64,000 bases of DNA from Trematomus loennbergii (lineage: Eukaryota > Chordata > Actinopteri > Perciformes > Nototheniidae). The translations under genes were made by a program, and so were the position numbers. Position 1 is the first letter of the stretch, and each line of letters begins with the position of its first letter. This document shows positions 27,055-39,400 of this stretch, piece after piece. The stretch is from assembly GCA_012861695.1 (NCBI GenBank), contig JAAOOA010000033.1, positions 19,879,934 to 19,943,933 of the forward strand, read 5' to 3'. Under the pieces are notes generated by a model that saw nothing but the letters and a program-made list of their open reading frames with translations, did not search any database and was not told the DNA's origin.

Positions 27055-27300
27055 CACCCCTGAAAGACCACACACCTTCCCTCGCAGACTGAAAGCCCAC
27101 CTGTTTCAACTATATAATAGAATGTTGTTGTACTTATAAGATTTAGCTCATTTGAAACTAATGCACCGGCACTTACAGTACAATGGATTCGATTATTTGA
27201 AGCTAATTTAGCCTACCTGCAGGTTTCTCGCTGTTCTGAGTTTATATCTTGATATTGCACTTATTGTATGTCACTTTGGATAAAAAACAGCTAAATTAAA
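27055..27300 (+). mobile_element. L2-like LINE 3' end
   Basis: Starts with the codons RLKAHLFQLYNR, the usual last residues of an L2-type ORF2, and ends with ATGTCACTTTGGATAAAA, the conserved 3' tail. Plus orientation, heavily truncated. Confidence 0.6.
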
Positions 27301-30005
27301 TGATTTGAATGTAAAACACAAATAAAATGATAGTTCAATATTAAACATTATTTCTGCTTATAGTTTCCCCTAAATAATACACACTGGTGATCCATTTGAC
27401 TGCATAGGGCCGGCATGTCCATGTCGGCGCAGCATTAGACCTTCCAGTGCAGCAAACGTCTGCGGCCAAAGCGTCTAAATAACAGGGGGGGTGGCACGGT
27501 AAACACAGACTTGCTTGGCTTTGTCGAGCTAATGACTTCCTGCTCCAGTGGCTTGTGAAACAGTGTTAGAGCCAAAATAAGTAAAAATCGGGGGCAGAAT
27601 TTAATCTGTCACTCAATGGAAAGCCTTTAAGCAGAAACATGCAGCCACCCAGAGGCTGCACACAAGTGAGGGGAAATTACAGCGAAGCTCCCAGGCACTG
27701 AGTGAGGCGCCAGCACAGGTCGTGTTGTGTATAGGACTGAGGATTACAGATTGGTTGGATAAATAAGGGATCCTTTGAAGCAAAACACACCGAGTGTGAA
27801 AGTCAACCAAGGTGGTAATCTAAAACCATCAATTATTTGAGGCTAGGTAAACTCCAGCTATGTAGAATACAGATTGTTGTGGGGAGGAAGGATGCAATTG
27901 CTCCTGTTTTTTTTTATCTTCCTGAATTCGCCTCAAGCTCAGTTTTGAACTGTGTAGCTGTGCTCATTTTTTGACAACCCATGTTGCAAGGTAGTGCAAG
28001 CAATTATTCTCCAACAGCTCAGAATTAATCATTTCAATGAATTGTTTGTTGACTCTATAGTCTCCTGGGAGAAGTGGATGGGTATGATGAGAAGTTACTC
28101 TGAGGTGGATGAGCTAAAATTAATCAAACACATCAATGGCTTGTTCTAACCTCCTTTTCTCCAACTGTTTTCTGGCTGTGCTGCATTTGAAACAAAAATT
28201 CCATCCAAATTATACCTCTATGCAATTATAGCAAGCCAACATTGATTCTGTAAACAAACAGCTGAATTTATTTATGGAAAAATCTCCAAAAAGCACTCAT
28301 TCCACAAATGATCTATTCAATAATGAAATCAGACAAGCCTTTTCAAGAGATATAATTTACAAACTTTTGAAACATTATGTCTAATGCCAAAAACTCCAAC
28401 CGAGAGGCAATAAAACTTAAAAATAAAAATCATTTAACAAGTCTATTCTGAACCACTGACATCAAAGTTCCTGAACATTAATATTCATGGGTGAAAAAAG
28501 GGAAAAAATAAGACATGAAATGCAGATTAGCCTTTTTCTGAGAAGATATGCAAATATCAAGCCAGACACTTGAACATTTTCTTTGCACTCGAGCAGGCAG
28601 TCCACATGCACATAATACTGTACATGCTGTTTTATTCATATCCACCTACACGTAATTTAAACAAAATTATCTGCGGATATCATTAAAATTCTGTAAGGCC
28701 AAATATAGAAATAACCAGCGAGTTTCATGAGTGTACAATCAGCAACATATAAGGGTGTTCTTAAAGCTGGCTTTAATTGAAGGGGCTTCTTGGCATAATT
28801 ATTTTATAGTTTGACATGTAAACCCTCCCGTAACACAGCCTGGGAATATCACAATATCATCATACGACTGCTGCTCAATGTGCTCATTGGTAGTCATGGA
28901 TCAATCCCAATTTTTTTCTTACAGAATATCACCGGTTTAATGAACACAGTCTTTGGCACCTTCAATTTGGAGGACTCTATTGTGCTGAATAGGATGTCAT
29001 TATTTTACGGTTTAATAAATTAATATGGCCAAAAGATCCCTTGATTCTAGATAGCCTGTGAACATAAATATGCAATAAAAACATTGATATGGACTTTATA
29101 CTGGTATATTATTCTGCAGGATTCAACATTAAAACAAGATTTAATGAATGATATAAAGCGGAAATCCAGTGTTTATGCATCTTTAAAAAATGCTCTACAG
29201 AAAGCTACTTTGTAATAGCAAACAAACATATTCCCTTTAATCCTATAATAATACACAAGTCGACAAAAGTATTAGAGATTGAACTCCACGAGAAGATAAG
29301 AGTAAACCAGGGATATATCCTTATCCTAAGGAAATACAAAATATCTTAATTCACTTGAATATTACATTCCCATAAAGGCTTCAATTCCTCATATAGTAAT
29401 GTATATATATCGCTATAAAATGATTTTTAGATCACTTTTCTTTAAATCCATGCCTCAACTCAGCATTTCAAACATATATATCATATCTAACAGCTTAGTT
29501 CAAATACAAATGTGTTTTCCACGTCCATGTCAGTAATCATGACCTAGCATCACTTTGTTTAAATGATGCATATCTGAACTTGGAACAAGAGCCACATGTT
29601 AACTTACAGCGAGATAATGAATGAAAATGGGTTAATACCTCCCAACGCGCTAGTCCACATTAACAGGGAAGAGATAAGAACTTCGTCTTAATAGCCGGTC
29701 AGAGCTTCTTGGAGAAATGCAGCTTATCTAAATCCTCTTGGCAGGGCGATGTGGAGAGTCAGAGGAGTGCTCAAATTTGCCTGAAAAGCAGCTATTATAA
29801 ATCAAGCAGCATCATGTGATACCATCTACCTTAACTTCTTTAATATGTTGTGTTAAAATAAAACAGAGAAAGCACATATTAAACATGGACGCCTCTTATC
29901 TGTCCATGCCTCTGGAAGCCTCCCTTTCTGGCTGAGAAGTGGTGAATAAATTGGGGGGAAATAATCCCTCCTGCGTCTGATGTCACGAGGTGACCTGAGT
30001 CTGGG
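27301..30005. other. No gene recognised
   Basis: Mostly AT-rich unique sequence. The right end (29.8-30.0 kb) would be 3' UTR if the short MYO18A exon is used; ATTAAA at 29839-29844 on the minus strand is a possible poly(A) signal. Confidence 0.45.
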
Positions 30006-30108
30006 TTACGATGTGCTCTCTGCCAATGTGCCTCCGCCGTCGCTCTGCCTCAGCGACTGCTTGCTGTCCGCCTCACCCTCTTGATCAGATCTGCCGAGGC
30101 TCAGGTGT
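30006..30108 (-). CDS. myo18a: Candidate MYO18A short alternative terminal exon
   Basis: After acceptor tgtgccgcag one base completes the arginine codon left by the exon at 36334, then the frame reads HLSLGRSDQEGEADSKQSLR and QSDGGGTLAESTS to TAA. The phase match and the Ser/Asp/Glu-rich composition ending in a TLAEST-like sequence recall the short C terminus of MYO18A alpha/beta (SDSDTEAK near the end). Similarity is weak and the exon is short, so this is a candidate only. Using it would skip the long terminal exon. An ATTAAA lies at 29839-29844 downstream. Confidence 0.45.
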
Positions 30109-30472
30109 CTGCGGCACACAGGAGGACTATAGGGGTCAACACACACAGAAACACAGGATTAAACTCTCCCCCCAGGCGGTAAACAACACACCCCCTGAGG
30201 CGTGCACATTCTTGCAAGTTTTTTTATATATCAAAAAACGCATCTGATATAATTGTGGTCCAAAGTCCTAGATGAGACACTATTATTCGGATTAACACAC
30301 ATACATCATCACAAGAAATGTCTTCACAAAAACAACACAGAAAGCATGCATATTTGACATAATGGGTAATAAGTATGTGCAGTTAAAATGGGAAATGTCA
30401 GGAATCAAGGCAAGTTTATTTATATGGGACATTTCAACACAAGGGAATTCAAAGTGCTTTACAAAAAACATT

Positions 30473-30555
30473 AAAGGGGCCCTATTATGCACTTTGGGGT
30501 TTTCCCTTTCCTGTAGTGTGTAATATAGGTTTTTGTCTACAAAGGCTACACACCC
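30473..30555. repeat. GGGGCCCTATTATG repeat end
   Basis: ATTAAAGGGGCCCTATTATG followed by TTTTCCCTTTCCTGTAG is the end of a dispersed family; partial copies of it lie at 31600-31720 and 47300-47405. Confidence 0.55.
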
Positions 30556-31599
30556 CCCCCAAATCAAAATAATTAAAATTAAAACAAACTAAAAAAAGAA
30601 CAGTTATAAAATACAGTTATGATTGAAATGAAAGCAGCAGCTAAATGAAAGCTCTTCTGCTGCTTCAGCATCAATAAACTCAACAACTGAGATTAATCCT
30701 GTAGTCTGTGTGCAACGTTGCATACTCATTAAAGGTCATTTGGAACCAGGGCTTTACATCCTTAGATTATGTTGTCATGACAACACACGGTATGACAAGC
30801 ATTCAATGTATTACTTGAATACCAACATTGGAGATTGCATTTATCCACAATGCCATGACCCCTGCCATTTACTCACAGAGGAAAATAACAACATGTCCTT
30901 CTCAGCACTATGACACCCACAAAGAGCAACCGATAATACCTTTCTACTATTGAAAAACACCTACAGTATGTAGCTTGAAGTATTGGATATTTGGAAAAAG
31001 GCTTAAGTTCGGGCAAAGAAGTGGACTTTCTTAAGATAAGCATGACGTAACCCATAGTCAGACATTAGAACAAAGGCAATGGATTTACTAACAGGTCTGT
31101 TTTTGTACAATGAAAGTGACACTTTGTTTATAGGAGATGTTTTAATCAGTATTTGGGAATGACCTGATGTTGCCTTGAAACTAGGGCCACATATTTGCCA
31201 GTCAGGAGGCACAGGGGCTGGGTCTGAGACAGGGTCAGCGATACCCGGTTTGCAGTGCATTTCATTTCAACCTGTGGCCTCTCTGAGATACATTGGCATT
31301 GAGCATGTTAGATATCAGAGAACATGAGGTTATTTAAGCAGCCTCTAAGAGTAAGTTATAATATTTTCATTCCCCAGACCTAAAACCCAAAAGGTCTGAA
31401 TCAAGGATATGAGATCAAAACATTTTCTGTAAAATAATTAATAGATAATCATGGTTGTATCATGATGGCTCTTCCTACATACCTGTATACGGTATATACA
31501 CTTTGTTTTCAAGCGTAAAAGGAAGGATGTTTCAATCCATACTGTTTCTTTATAGCAGATACATATTTGTATGTTGTGCTTAGTTTACATGCATGGAGT

Positions 31600-31725
31600 C
31601 CAACGAGGTGTTTCAGGCAGTGTGTGGGAGAGAAATTACCTCTGGAAGGAACTTTGGGAATTTAGCCTTACAGACCATTTACAGAAAAAGGGAAACCCGA
31701 AAAAGAATCAGAGGGCCCCTCTAAT
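31600..31725. repeat. Partial copy of the GGGGCCCTATTATG repeat
   Basis: Shares GGAATTTAGCCTTACAGACC and ACAGACCATTTACA with 47310-47345, and ends in AGAGGGCCCCT. The rest of 30556-33010 shows no supported gene. Confidence 0.5.
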
Positions 31726-33013
31726 ATTCAAGTGTTACTGTTTTGTATGTACTTTTTCTATGTGCTCAATTGAATTCTATATTGTTTGTGGATGTTCAAG
31801 CATAAGTAATTTGGATGAACTGACCATATTGATGCGGTTTTAATGTTAGCCGTGCATTTACTTGATAATGAATCAATTGTTATCGCCTGTATCATCTTCA
31901 GTCCACTCAAACTGTCTTTATTCACCCTGCAGTGATTAAAGCGCTAGAGAGCCAGTGTTTCACTTAAGAGGCAAACAAGTTCAAGGACCATTTTAAACAA
32001 ATCAAGCCTCCTGTCATGCATTTTGCAAGTGTCAGTGAATTACGTTCACAGCAGACAGGCTTTTGAAGCTTGGAGCTAAACTTAGCGTCTTAATTACGAT
32101 GCAAAGTATTCACATCAAGCCATATCAGCAGTCATGTCACAACTCTTTAAACTCAATGTTAAAGCAAAGATTGGTATCATTTCGTTTTTTCTAATTGCCA
32201 ACATCTGTTTGTGCTTAAAGACGCAGCAAAACAACTCTCTCTCAATCCTATTTGCTTTTAACACAACGTCAGGGAAAACACGGCAATCCATCTTTGCAAA
32301 GAGGAGAGAGCAAAGTAACAACACTAGTACGGCCGATGAAACGCATTTCACTGCACCGCTTCTTAAGCATAAATAAGTGTTGAGGCAACAAAGAGAAAAG
32401 TCATGCATTGCAGTGACGATGGGCAAGACACCTCGCGTCAAATGTACGCTGCAAAGAAAAGATGTGTTGTATTTTATTGCTTAGAGCACTAAAACAACAT
32501 GTAATTGCGAATTCTGAAATGTTCCAGATTCAGTGTAAGTTCACATACATTTTCCCAGTTGGGAGCTCATTTCTTTGATTACCCAGACACTGCATGTATC
32601 CGCGCTGTGATTAAAAAAACGCTCAAACATGTAATGGGTTCTTCTTTTGTCCATTCTACACCCTTTCACCAAGATTCATTTAATTGGGCTTGTAGTGTTT
32701 GAATAATCAAGCTGACAGACTAACAAACAAACCAAGCTAAAAACATAACCTCCCTGACAGAGATAATAAAACAGAAGTGACTGGAGTTTGCAGTGGTGCA
32801 AACTAAAGGGGTAAATACAGTATACTGCAGTCAATTGGCTATTTGTTTAGATGTGAATGGATGTTGGCAGGAGCATAAGCACAACAAAAATCAGTGGCAT
32901 GCACTAATTGGCCATGTGACTTTTGAAAGACGCAGCCAAGGCTCATTTAGTAGTCAGCATTAGTGTATCAGAGTATTACATACAGAACATTTTCACACGG
33001 CAAACCAAGTTAG

Positions 33014-33019
33014 TTTATT
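33014..33019 (-). promoter_or_regulatory. myo18a: AATAAA poly(A) signal of the long-tail transcript
   Basis: A canonical AATAAA on the minus strand lies 111 nt after the TGA at 33130 and 76 nt after the alternative TGA at 33095. Its position fits a short 3' UTR for the long terminal exon. Confidence 0.6.
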
Positions 33020-33129
33020 TGCGAAAGATCTTTTTCAGGAACGCTAGGCTCCAGGGGTTATTGTCACACCGTGCATCACCTTTTGGTGTTGGTATCAGTC
33101 ACTGTCAGGCTTGTAGCGGTACTTCATCA

Positions 33130-34502
33130 TCAAGTTATCCATCTTCTTCTGCTTTTTCTTGGTTTCCTTCTGCTAGATGTCCCACGGCCTGCAGGCTCTT
33201 GCTCATCATCGTCAGATGGTTGTTTCGGGGCCCTTTTAACACTGCTTGAGCTGCGATAGGAGACGGTGGAGTCGGAGGAAGAGGACTCGGATGTCTTTGA
33301 GGAGGAAGAGGAATCCTCCGATTCGCTTTGCTTCTTCTTAGATTTCTTCTTGGACTTCTTGCCCTTCTTCCCCTTCGAGCTCTTTTTGCTGTGGCGATCA
33401 TCAGAGGAGGAAGAGGAAGAGTCGTCGGACAGAGAGACTTTGCTTTTTTTATCTTTCCGACTGCGGGAGCTGCTGGCGCTCATGGTGCTGGATGACCGAT
33501 TGCTGTAGTCCAGAGCGGAGCCCGACGCTGAGCGAAGCAGGCTGGAGCTTCGCCCCTCGTCTTCTCCCTTCTTCCTACCTTCCTCGCCTGCCGGCCCCTT
33601 GTTCTCGTCTTCTTCCTCCTCGCTCGACTCCTCAAGCTTGCTGCGCTTGAACTTAATGGGTTTGAAGCTCAGCACCTCATTGATTGCAGCTTCCAAGTCA
33701 GGGTCCAAGTAGTTTCGGTGGGTGACAGACTTTATTTCAGATGAATCTGGAAGATTTGCGTCTGAGGAACGTGATTGGCCAGGGTTAGAAATACTGCGAC
33801 TGAGGGAGCGGGGACTGAAGGATGAAGTTCCTCCTTCAGTATAAGCAACACTACGGCCATCATCTCGTCGTCGTCACTGTGCGCTGTATGCAAGCCAAAT
33901 TCGCTGAGACCACAGCTGCGGGCAACGGACAGGCGTGAGCTACTGCGTTATCGTCCTTCCAAGAGCTGCTGCGATGTAACCCCCTAGGGCTGGATCGGCT
34001 CACGCTGCTGATAGTTGACTTGTTGTCATCATCCATGTCTACAATGCCCCTCCTGGTGGACATCTTGCTGGGAGCCACAGAGGACACTATGGATTCCTTA
34101 TCAAATTCCGGGCTACTGCGGGAGGCCCAACGTGACTCCAGACCCTTCCTGGCTCGGCTGGTCGCTTCAGAATAAGCCATGGAGATGATGGAGCTTTTGT
34201 CGTCAAAGTCTTCCTTTGCCTGGCTCTTCTTCCAATCCTCCTGGGGCACTCCAGACTTCCCCTTGGCTTTGCGAATGGAGGCCTGGTCTGGTGCGTCAGG
34301 CTGTTCTTTGAGAGTGCTGAACAAGAAGCTTTCATCGCCTGTACCCCCTATGGAGTCTTTCAGGTTGGAACGCTTCCTGTAGCTCAAGGAACTCATGACA
34401 GACACTGATCTGTTCGGCTCTACCTCTTTTGCGTCTTTATTTCCGTCAATCGTCTTTTCCTTACCTTCTTTCATCTCCTTGGTATCTGCATTTGCTGCAT
34501 AT
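33130..34502 (-). CDS. myo18a: MYO18A long terminal exon, Ser/Lys-rich tail (Myo18A-gamma type), frame-disrupted
   Basis: Acceptor is ccttccag. The exon starts RYAANADTKEMKEGKEK and goes on with SVMSSLSYRKRSNLKDSIGG, then KSTISSVSRSSPRGLHRSSS. It is about 450 codons of low-complexity Ser, acidic and Lys-rich sequence, with KKGKKSKKKSKKK clusters that look like nuclear-localisation or charge-interaction segments and no coiled coil. Three frames are needed: the first to about 33940, the second (SSRLSVARSCGLSEFGLHTA) to about 33870, the third (SFSPRSLSRSISN, LDPDLEAAINEVLSFKP) to TGA at 33130. Both changes equal one missing base. A long serine-rich C terminus is known from the cardiac/skeletal isoform Myo18A-gamma, and I infer this is its fish counterpart. 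Confidence 0.82.
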
Positions 34503-35098
34503 CTGGAAGGTTGTGTCATAACATTGACAGCAAGAAACCCAACAGAAGAAAACAAATCAGTGGCCAGTTGCATGGAAGACCTTGAGTCATTTTAAGGTTT
34601 CCTTGAAATGTTCACTCAATGATTGAAGGTAACCTCCCTATCTCAGTCTTATAGTTCATTAATCCCTTCAAGGTAATATAGTTTAAAGTGTTGCACAAAT
34701 AATATTAGCAGCCAAAGTAAGGACACAAACTTAAACTCAAATTGGCAGAGTGTATGGCCATAAATTAAGAAATGTAAGGCATTCCAAGAAAAACAGAACC
34801 TGATGATATACTTCACGAGGACCAATTGATTTAAACTTAATAACCTTCCATTCAGACATTTCTTTCACTGTTATAAAACAGTTACTTAAGTAAGCTGTAA
34901 GTAACCTGTACGTTAAACATCCAAGTCATTCTTATCAGTTGGTTGGATTCCTTCCTGTAATAAGTCATCTCTTTTTTGGCCGGAACAGACTGTTGTAAGT
35001 TGTAGAATTTCTTTTGCACTTCTTGAATACATTTTTCATTGCAATTTCATCATTGCTATTATTTATGCATTACATTAACTTTTAAGTAGGGCCTATGT

Positions 35099-35580
35099 TA
35101 TGGAGCTATATCAGCGTCATAAGTTTTGATCATTAAAAAAAAATACAATCTATTTGAAAGTTCAAGTTTTATCCTGAACTTTGAAAAATACAATGATGTA
35201 TTCAAAATAGGTATTTGGAATCATTTTTCAGCTTGAATATTATTTTGATTCAGTTCAGCAATTTTTTAGAATAAAATATTTATTTTCATATTTCACTTTT
35301 ATACATATTATGACATTTGAATCCTTGTTTTTTTTATTTGCAGATTTTACGTTTTCAGATTCAAAACAATATTATATTTTTTTCAGTTTCAAATCTTGTT
35401 TTTTCAGGTTTCAATTTTTTGGATTCAAATATCAAAATATGTAAAAGTGAAAAATGAAAATAAATATTTTATTCGAAAAAAATTGCTGAACTGAATCAAA
35501 ATAATATTCAACCTGAAGGATACAAACTTGAACTTTTTTTTTTTTAATGATCAAACTTATGACCCTGATATAGCTCCATA
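35099..35580. mobile_element. 482-bp palindromic MITE in a MYO18A intron
   Basis: Starts TATGGAGCTATATCAG and ends CTGATATAGCTCCATA, with inverted arms of about 226 (left, 35099-35324) and 160 (right, 35421-35580) bp and internal indels. Flanked by a perfect 6-bp duplication CTATGT (35093-35098, 35581-35586). No ORF. Superfamily unassigned. Confidence 0.8.
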
Positions 35581-36333
35581 CTATGTGCCTTCTTTATTGC
35601 ACTTCTCTAGTATATAATAATTCCTTCCTCTGAACAATCTTTTTTTTCTTTTTCTCATCTTTGTAAGAAAATAACAGGTATAACAATCTCAAGTGCAAGC
35701 AAACTGTCTCCATGGAAACAGAAAAGAAAAATTCCTTATTCCTTCACTCATGAAACCTTATGAGGGTTCATGTACAACACCCTTAAGATTTCCCTAAGTT
35801 AAGTAGAAAGAGTAGAAAGAGAAAACGTAAGGTGTTTTGTGCAAATGGCCAGATTTGGCATACTTAAAGGACACATTCTAAATTGTTTTGATCTTCCATA
35901 TGCATCATGCTTTATGTGGCAACTGAGATTTTGCTACCTTGACAGAATATTAGATTTGTCATTTTCATTTTGTCCTTGGGACCTGTCCTGAGTCTATTGC
36001 TGTTATGTACAACATACACTGTAGAAAGAAGGCAATCAACCGGCGAGGAGATCTATCTAACTGTGGCAGAGCGTCATTAAGCAGCCGTGCCAACTGGCCA
36101 CGGGCCACTTCAATACATTTGACAGCAGCCGCTTCCCTGTTCCGCCTCCTGTCATTAGACAGATTACTATACTGTAAGAGAGAGATGACACCTAATCACA
36201 TGAGATACTCATCGTTCTGTTGCAAAATGCCCTGGGTAATCCTGGGCCTTTTTAAGGCTGCGAATGTGGGCCCTTTTATCACCGGGATATACATGGGTTA
36301 TCTGTCATGATGCAAAAGGATGTCGGCACTAAC

Positions 36334-36456
36334 CTGGTACTCTTTAGACTTCCCTCTTCTGACAGTGTCTTGGTGGAGCCTTTGTTCTTCGAGAGCCAAG
36401 TCTTAACTCCATCCACACGGTCCTCCACCTCGGAGTCAGTTTCTGTTTCATCCCCA
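36334..36456 (-). CDS. myo18a: MYO18A last shared exon (EDRVDGVK block)
   Basis: The exon is 123 nt, phase 2/2. It reads [20 protein letters not shown], then [20 protein letters not shown]. This is the conserved end of the MYO18A rod, after which vertebrate isoforms diverge. Acceptor is cgttgcag; donor is AG followed by gttagt. The donor leaves AG of an arginine codon, completed by the first base of either the long terminal exon (34502) or the short one (30108). Confidence 0.94.
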
Positions 36457-39400
36457 CTGCAACGATACAAGAATTTAGCTCCAACACGACAGAGCAAATA
36501 TATTCACCTTAACAAGCCATGTTACATTTTCAAGTGCATAAGCAAGTAAGGTAATTCCCCTTTATACAAATCAGTAATTTTCCTAAATACCCACAACTGA
36601 TACTATTAAAATAAATGTGCCTAATGCAATGGTTCGGAATCCATTTAGGCAGAAAAATAAATTAGACTAAATGACTCGATATGTGAATATTCTATGCAGT
36701 GTACCATCACACAAATTACACAGGCAAAAATAATGATCAGTTTTTACAAAGATCACAAGCTTTTTGTTAGTAATTTGTCAGTTTAAGAGGGCAGTATGAT
36801 GCAAGGCAATCCAGACAGGTAAGCATTATTTGGTTAAGCATGATAGTGTGACACAATATTAACGTAATGAAGATGATTTGTTGACAGAATGTTCAGCAGA
36901 CGTGGGTGGGATGAGTGATCGAGGCAGACTGTAGATGAAGCTGATCGAGAAATAATGAACTTGTTTGGCTGGTTCTGGGCTGCTAGCATCTGTGTGGCAT
37001 GTCACCTGCTCCTAGTGATTGTTATTGGAGAGGAGCTGCGAGACAGCGCCGTGGCCCCGACGCCTGACATAACAATCAATATACAGGGACCTGTGGATCC
37101 CCATGAAAAAGCTTGGTAGATCCCACCTGGATAAGGTCAATCCTCATTCATTGCAAATCCACAGTGAATTATGCATCCCATTGTTTGATAAGGTTAATGT
37201 GACAACGTGTAGAGTGGCACAACGTCTAAGTCAAAACTGCCAACATGGTCGAAATGTATTTGGGAGATGAATTACATGAAATAGACCTCCGATTGTTAAA
37301 GGACACACTGTGTAAAAATGTAACTGTAATTGTAACAATCACAGAGACAGTCGTAAAATTATACACAATATGCATACATCAGAAGCTTTACTTTGTAGTA
37401 TTTTGCAATAACGATTGCAATTATGACCGACTCGCTGTACAATATCCTGCTTCTTTCACAGCTACTTACTTTATATATAAAAACTTTCACGCAAAATATT
37501 TTTTTCGAATGATATTTTACACTGAAGCTGGCAGCTCTTAGCTAGCTCAGAAGCTCAAACTTCGAACATAGGAACGGTATGTTATTTATAGCAGCGTCTG
37601 CTATGAAGATATATCAGACCGAAGAATACCATAATGGATCAATTAGAATCAAATGTTCAAAACAGATCTGAATATTTATTTAGTAAAATCATACAACTAA
37701 TTATAAGTATCTTCAGCATGCATTGTAGACATTGACTTGCAAACTCAGAGACTACCTTTTATGAAGTATTATGATAATTGAAGGCAATATAAAAGAATCC
37801 TTTATGATGGGTTATATGAAGAGTTATGATTATTTTTGAGTGCTAACACCTTACAAAACTATAAGTGGATTGTAACGCATTATGTGTTATTATAAGTTAA
37901 TGGAATTGAGATGTGCTTCATAGAAAGTGTAACCAAATTACACTTTACATTATATAATTTGTATGTACTGTAATGTATATTATAACACACTGCATCAGGA
38001 CAAAATAGGGGCAATGACAGGGTTGTGGAGGAGCTGCAATGTTCAATTCCAGATGGTCATTTTCGGACAAGCTTCTCTATCTGAGTCTTGGAACATGTTG
38101 AATAAAAAATGTTTGAAAAATGCTTATAAGCAAGAGCAAACAATATGCAGGGAGGTGTGATATGACAGCCAGACTGCTGAGTTCCATCATTTGTCCACAT
38201 ATCCCTCTCTGCAGGCCTCCCCGTGAACAGCACACCATTTCGAAAAAATGTTTTCGGATGCCTCTTTTTTAACACTAAAGAGGTGGTGGTGATGTGAGCA
38301 TTGTTAGGGGGTGAGCACAGACAGAAAGAAGCTTCTGATCCTCGGACTGAATGGTAATTCAAGATTTCTAAGAGCATTAACACATTTAACTGTCTCATCT
38401 TCGACCTTACGGGCCAGGCTTTCTGCGGGGGAAGGTAATGATGATCCCAGAGAGACTAAATGGTGTGATTATATTATTTTCTACAGGCAAACCTGTTCAT
38501 TTCATTTGAGAGGTGCTTAAAGAGGCGGCAGGCTCAAATTGTAAGTTGAAGTTCAGCTATTATATCTTCCCTTTATATTCCACCAAATTCCCTCCCTTCT
38601 GCATTCTAAACAACAGTGATAAACGCCCACCGTAACCAGATAATGGGTTCATTAATACTACAAAGTTGATTACACTTGCTGCCCATTTGTTATCTCTGTG
38701 GCACTGAGACTTTTTAACATGATATATCACACAACAAAAAGCTGAACCCAGCCCACAGCAACATCTCCCTCTTTCACTCTCTCCCTAACACACAGACACG
38801 CACAGAATAAAAGGTGGCTTGCAATTGAGTGCTGTGCAAATGGTGTCACAAACGATTTGTCCTTGGCCCGACACTACTAGCTAACCAGTCCTGAGGCTCG
38901 TAGATACAAACAAGCCCAGAGAATTTAGAAGTGAACATTAATAGCTTCTGACAATTGGCCTGCACTGGTTGTAAATCTTTGTCACAAATACTTAGACTCA
39001 GCATCAAATCTCGTATGGCTTGGTTTTATCAGTTTAGCACTTGTGTGGTACCAACACCATATTTTAAGATATCGGTTCACCATGAGCTAATTATAAATTC
39101 AGAAAGTAAAAGCACATGTTATTAGATTATGCTAATAAAAACACACAAACATAGCACTTAAGGTGAAAAAACGCAACCATTTCCACTCAATTGCACTGAT
39201 GAAAGCATTTGCATAGCTTGCATTATAAATGTATGTAACCCTTGTTTTGTTTTTTTATATAATCTATTATGGGAAGCCTCCCTCTACAATATGAATAATC
39301 CAGCTACAGTATCCTCTGGTTTTGAAGAATTGAGAACAAAAACTATTGTATACTATGTATATCTGGAATATCCACTTCATAATTAGAAGGGAAAAAATCA

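Noticed and set aside
33266..33508. Plus-strand acidic Glu/Ser frame
   Set aside because: Antisense shadow of the Ser/Lys-rich MYO18A terminal exon.
33900..33940. A 28-nt GT...AG intron between the first two frames of the terminal exon
   Set aside because: Too short for a vertebrate intron, and removing it leads to a stop, not to the protein-like frame.
33130..36456. Assignment to MYO18B because of the long tail
   Set aside because: The rod exons match MYO18A far better; a long Ser-rich tail is also known for Myo18A-gamma.
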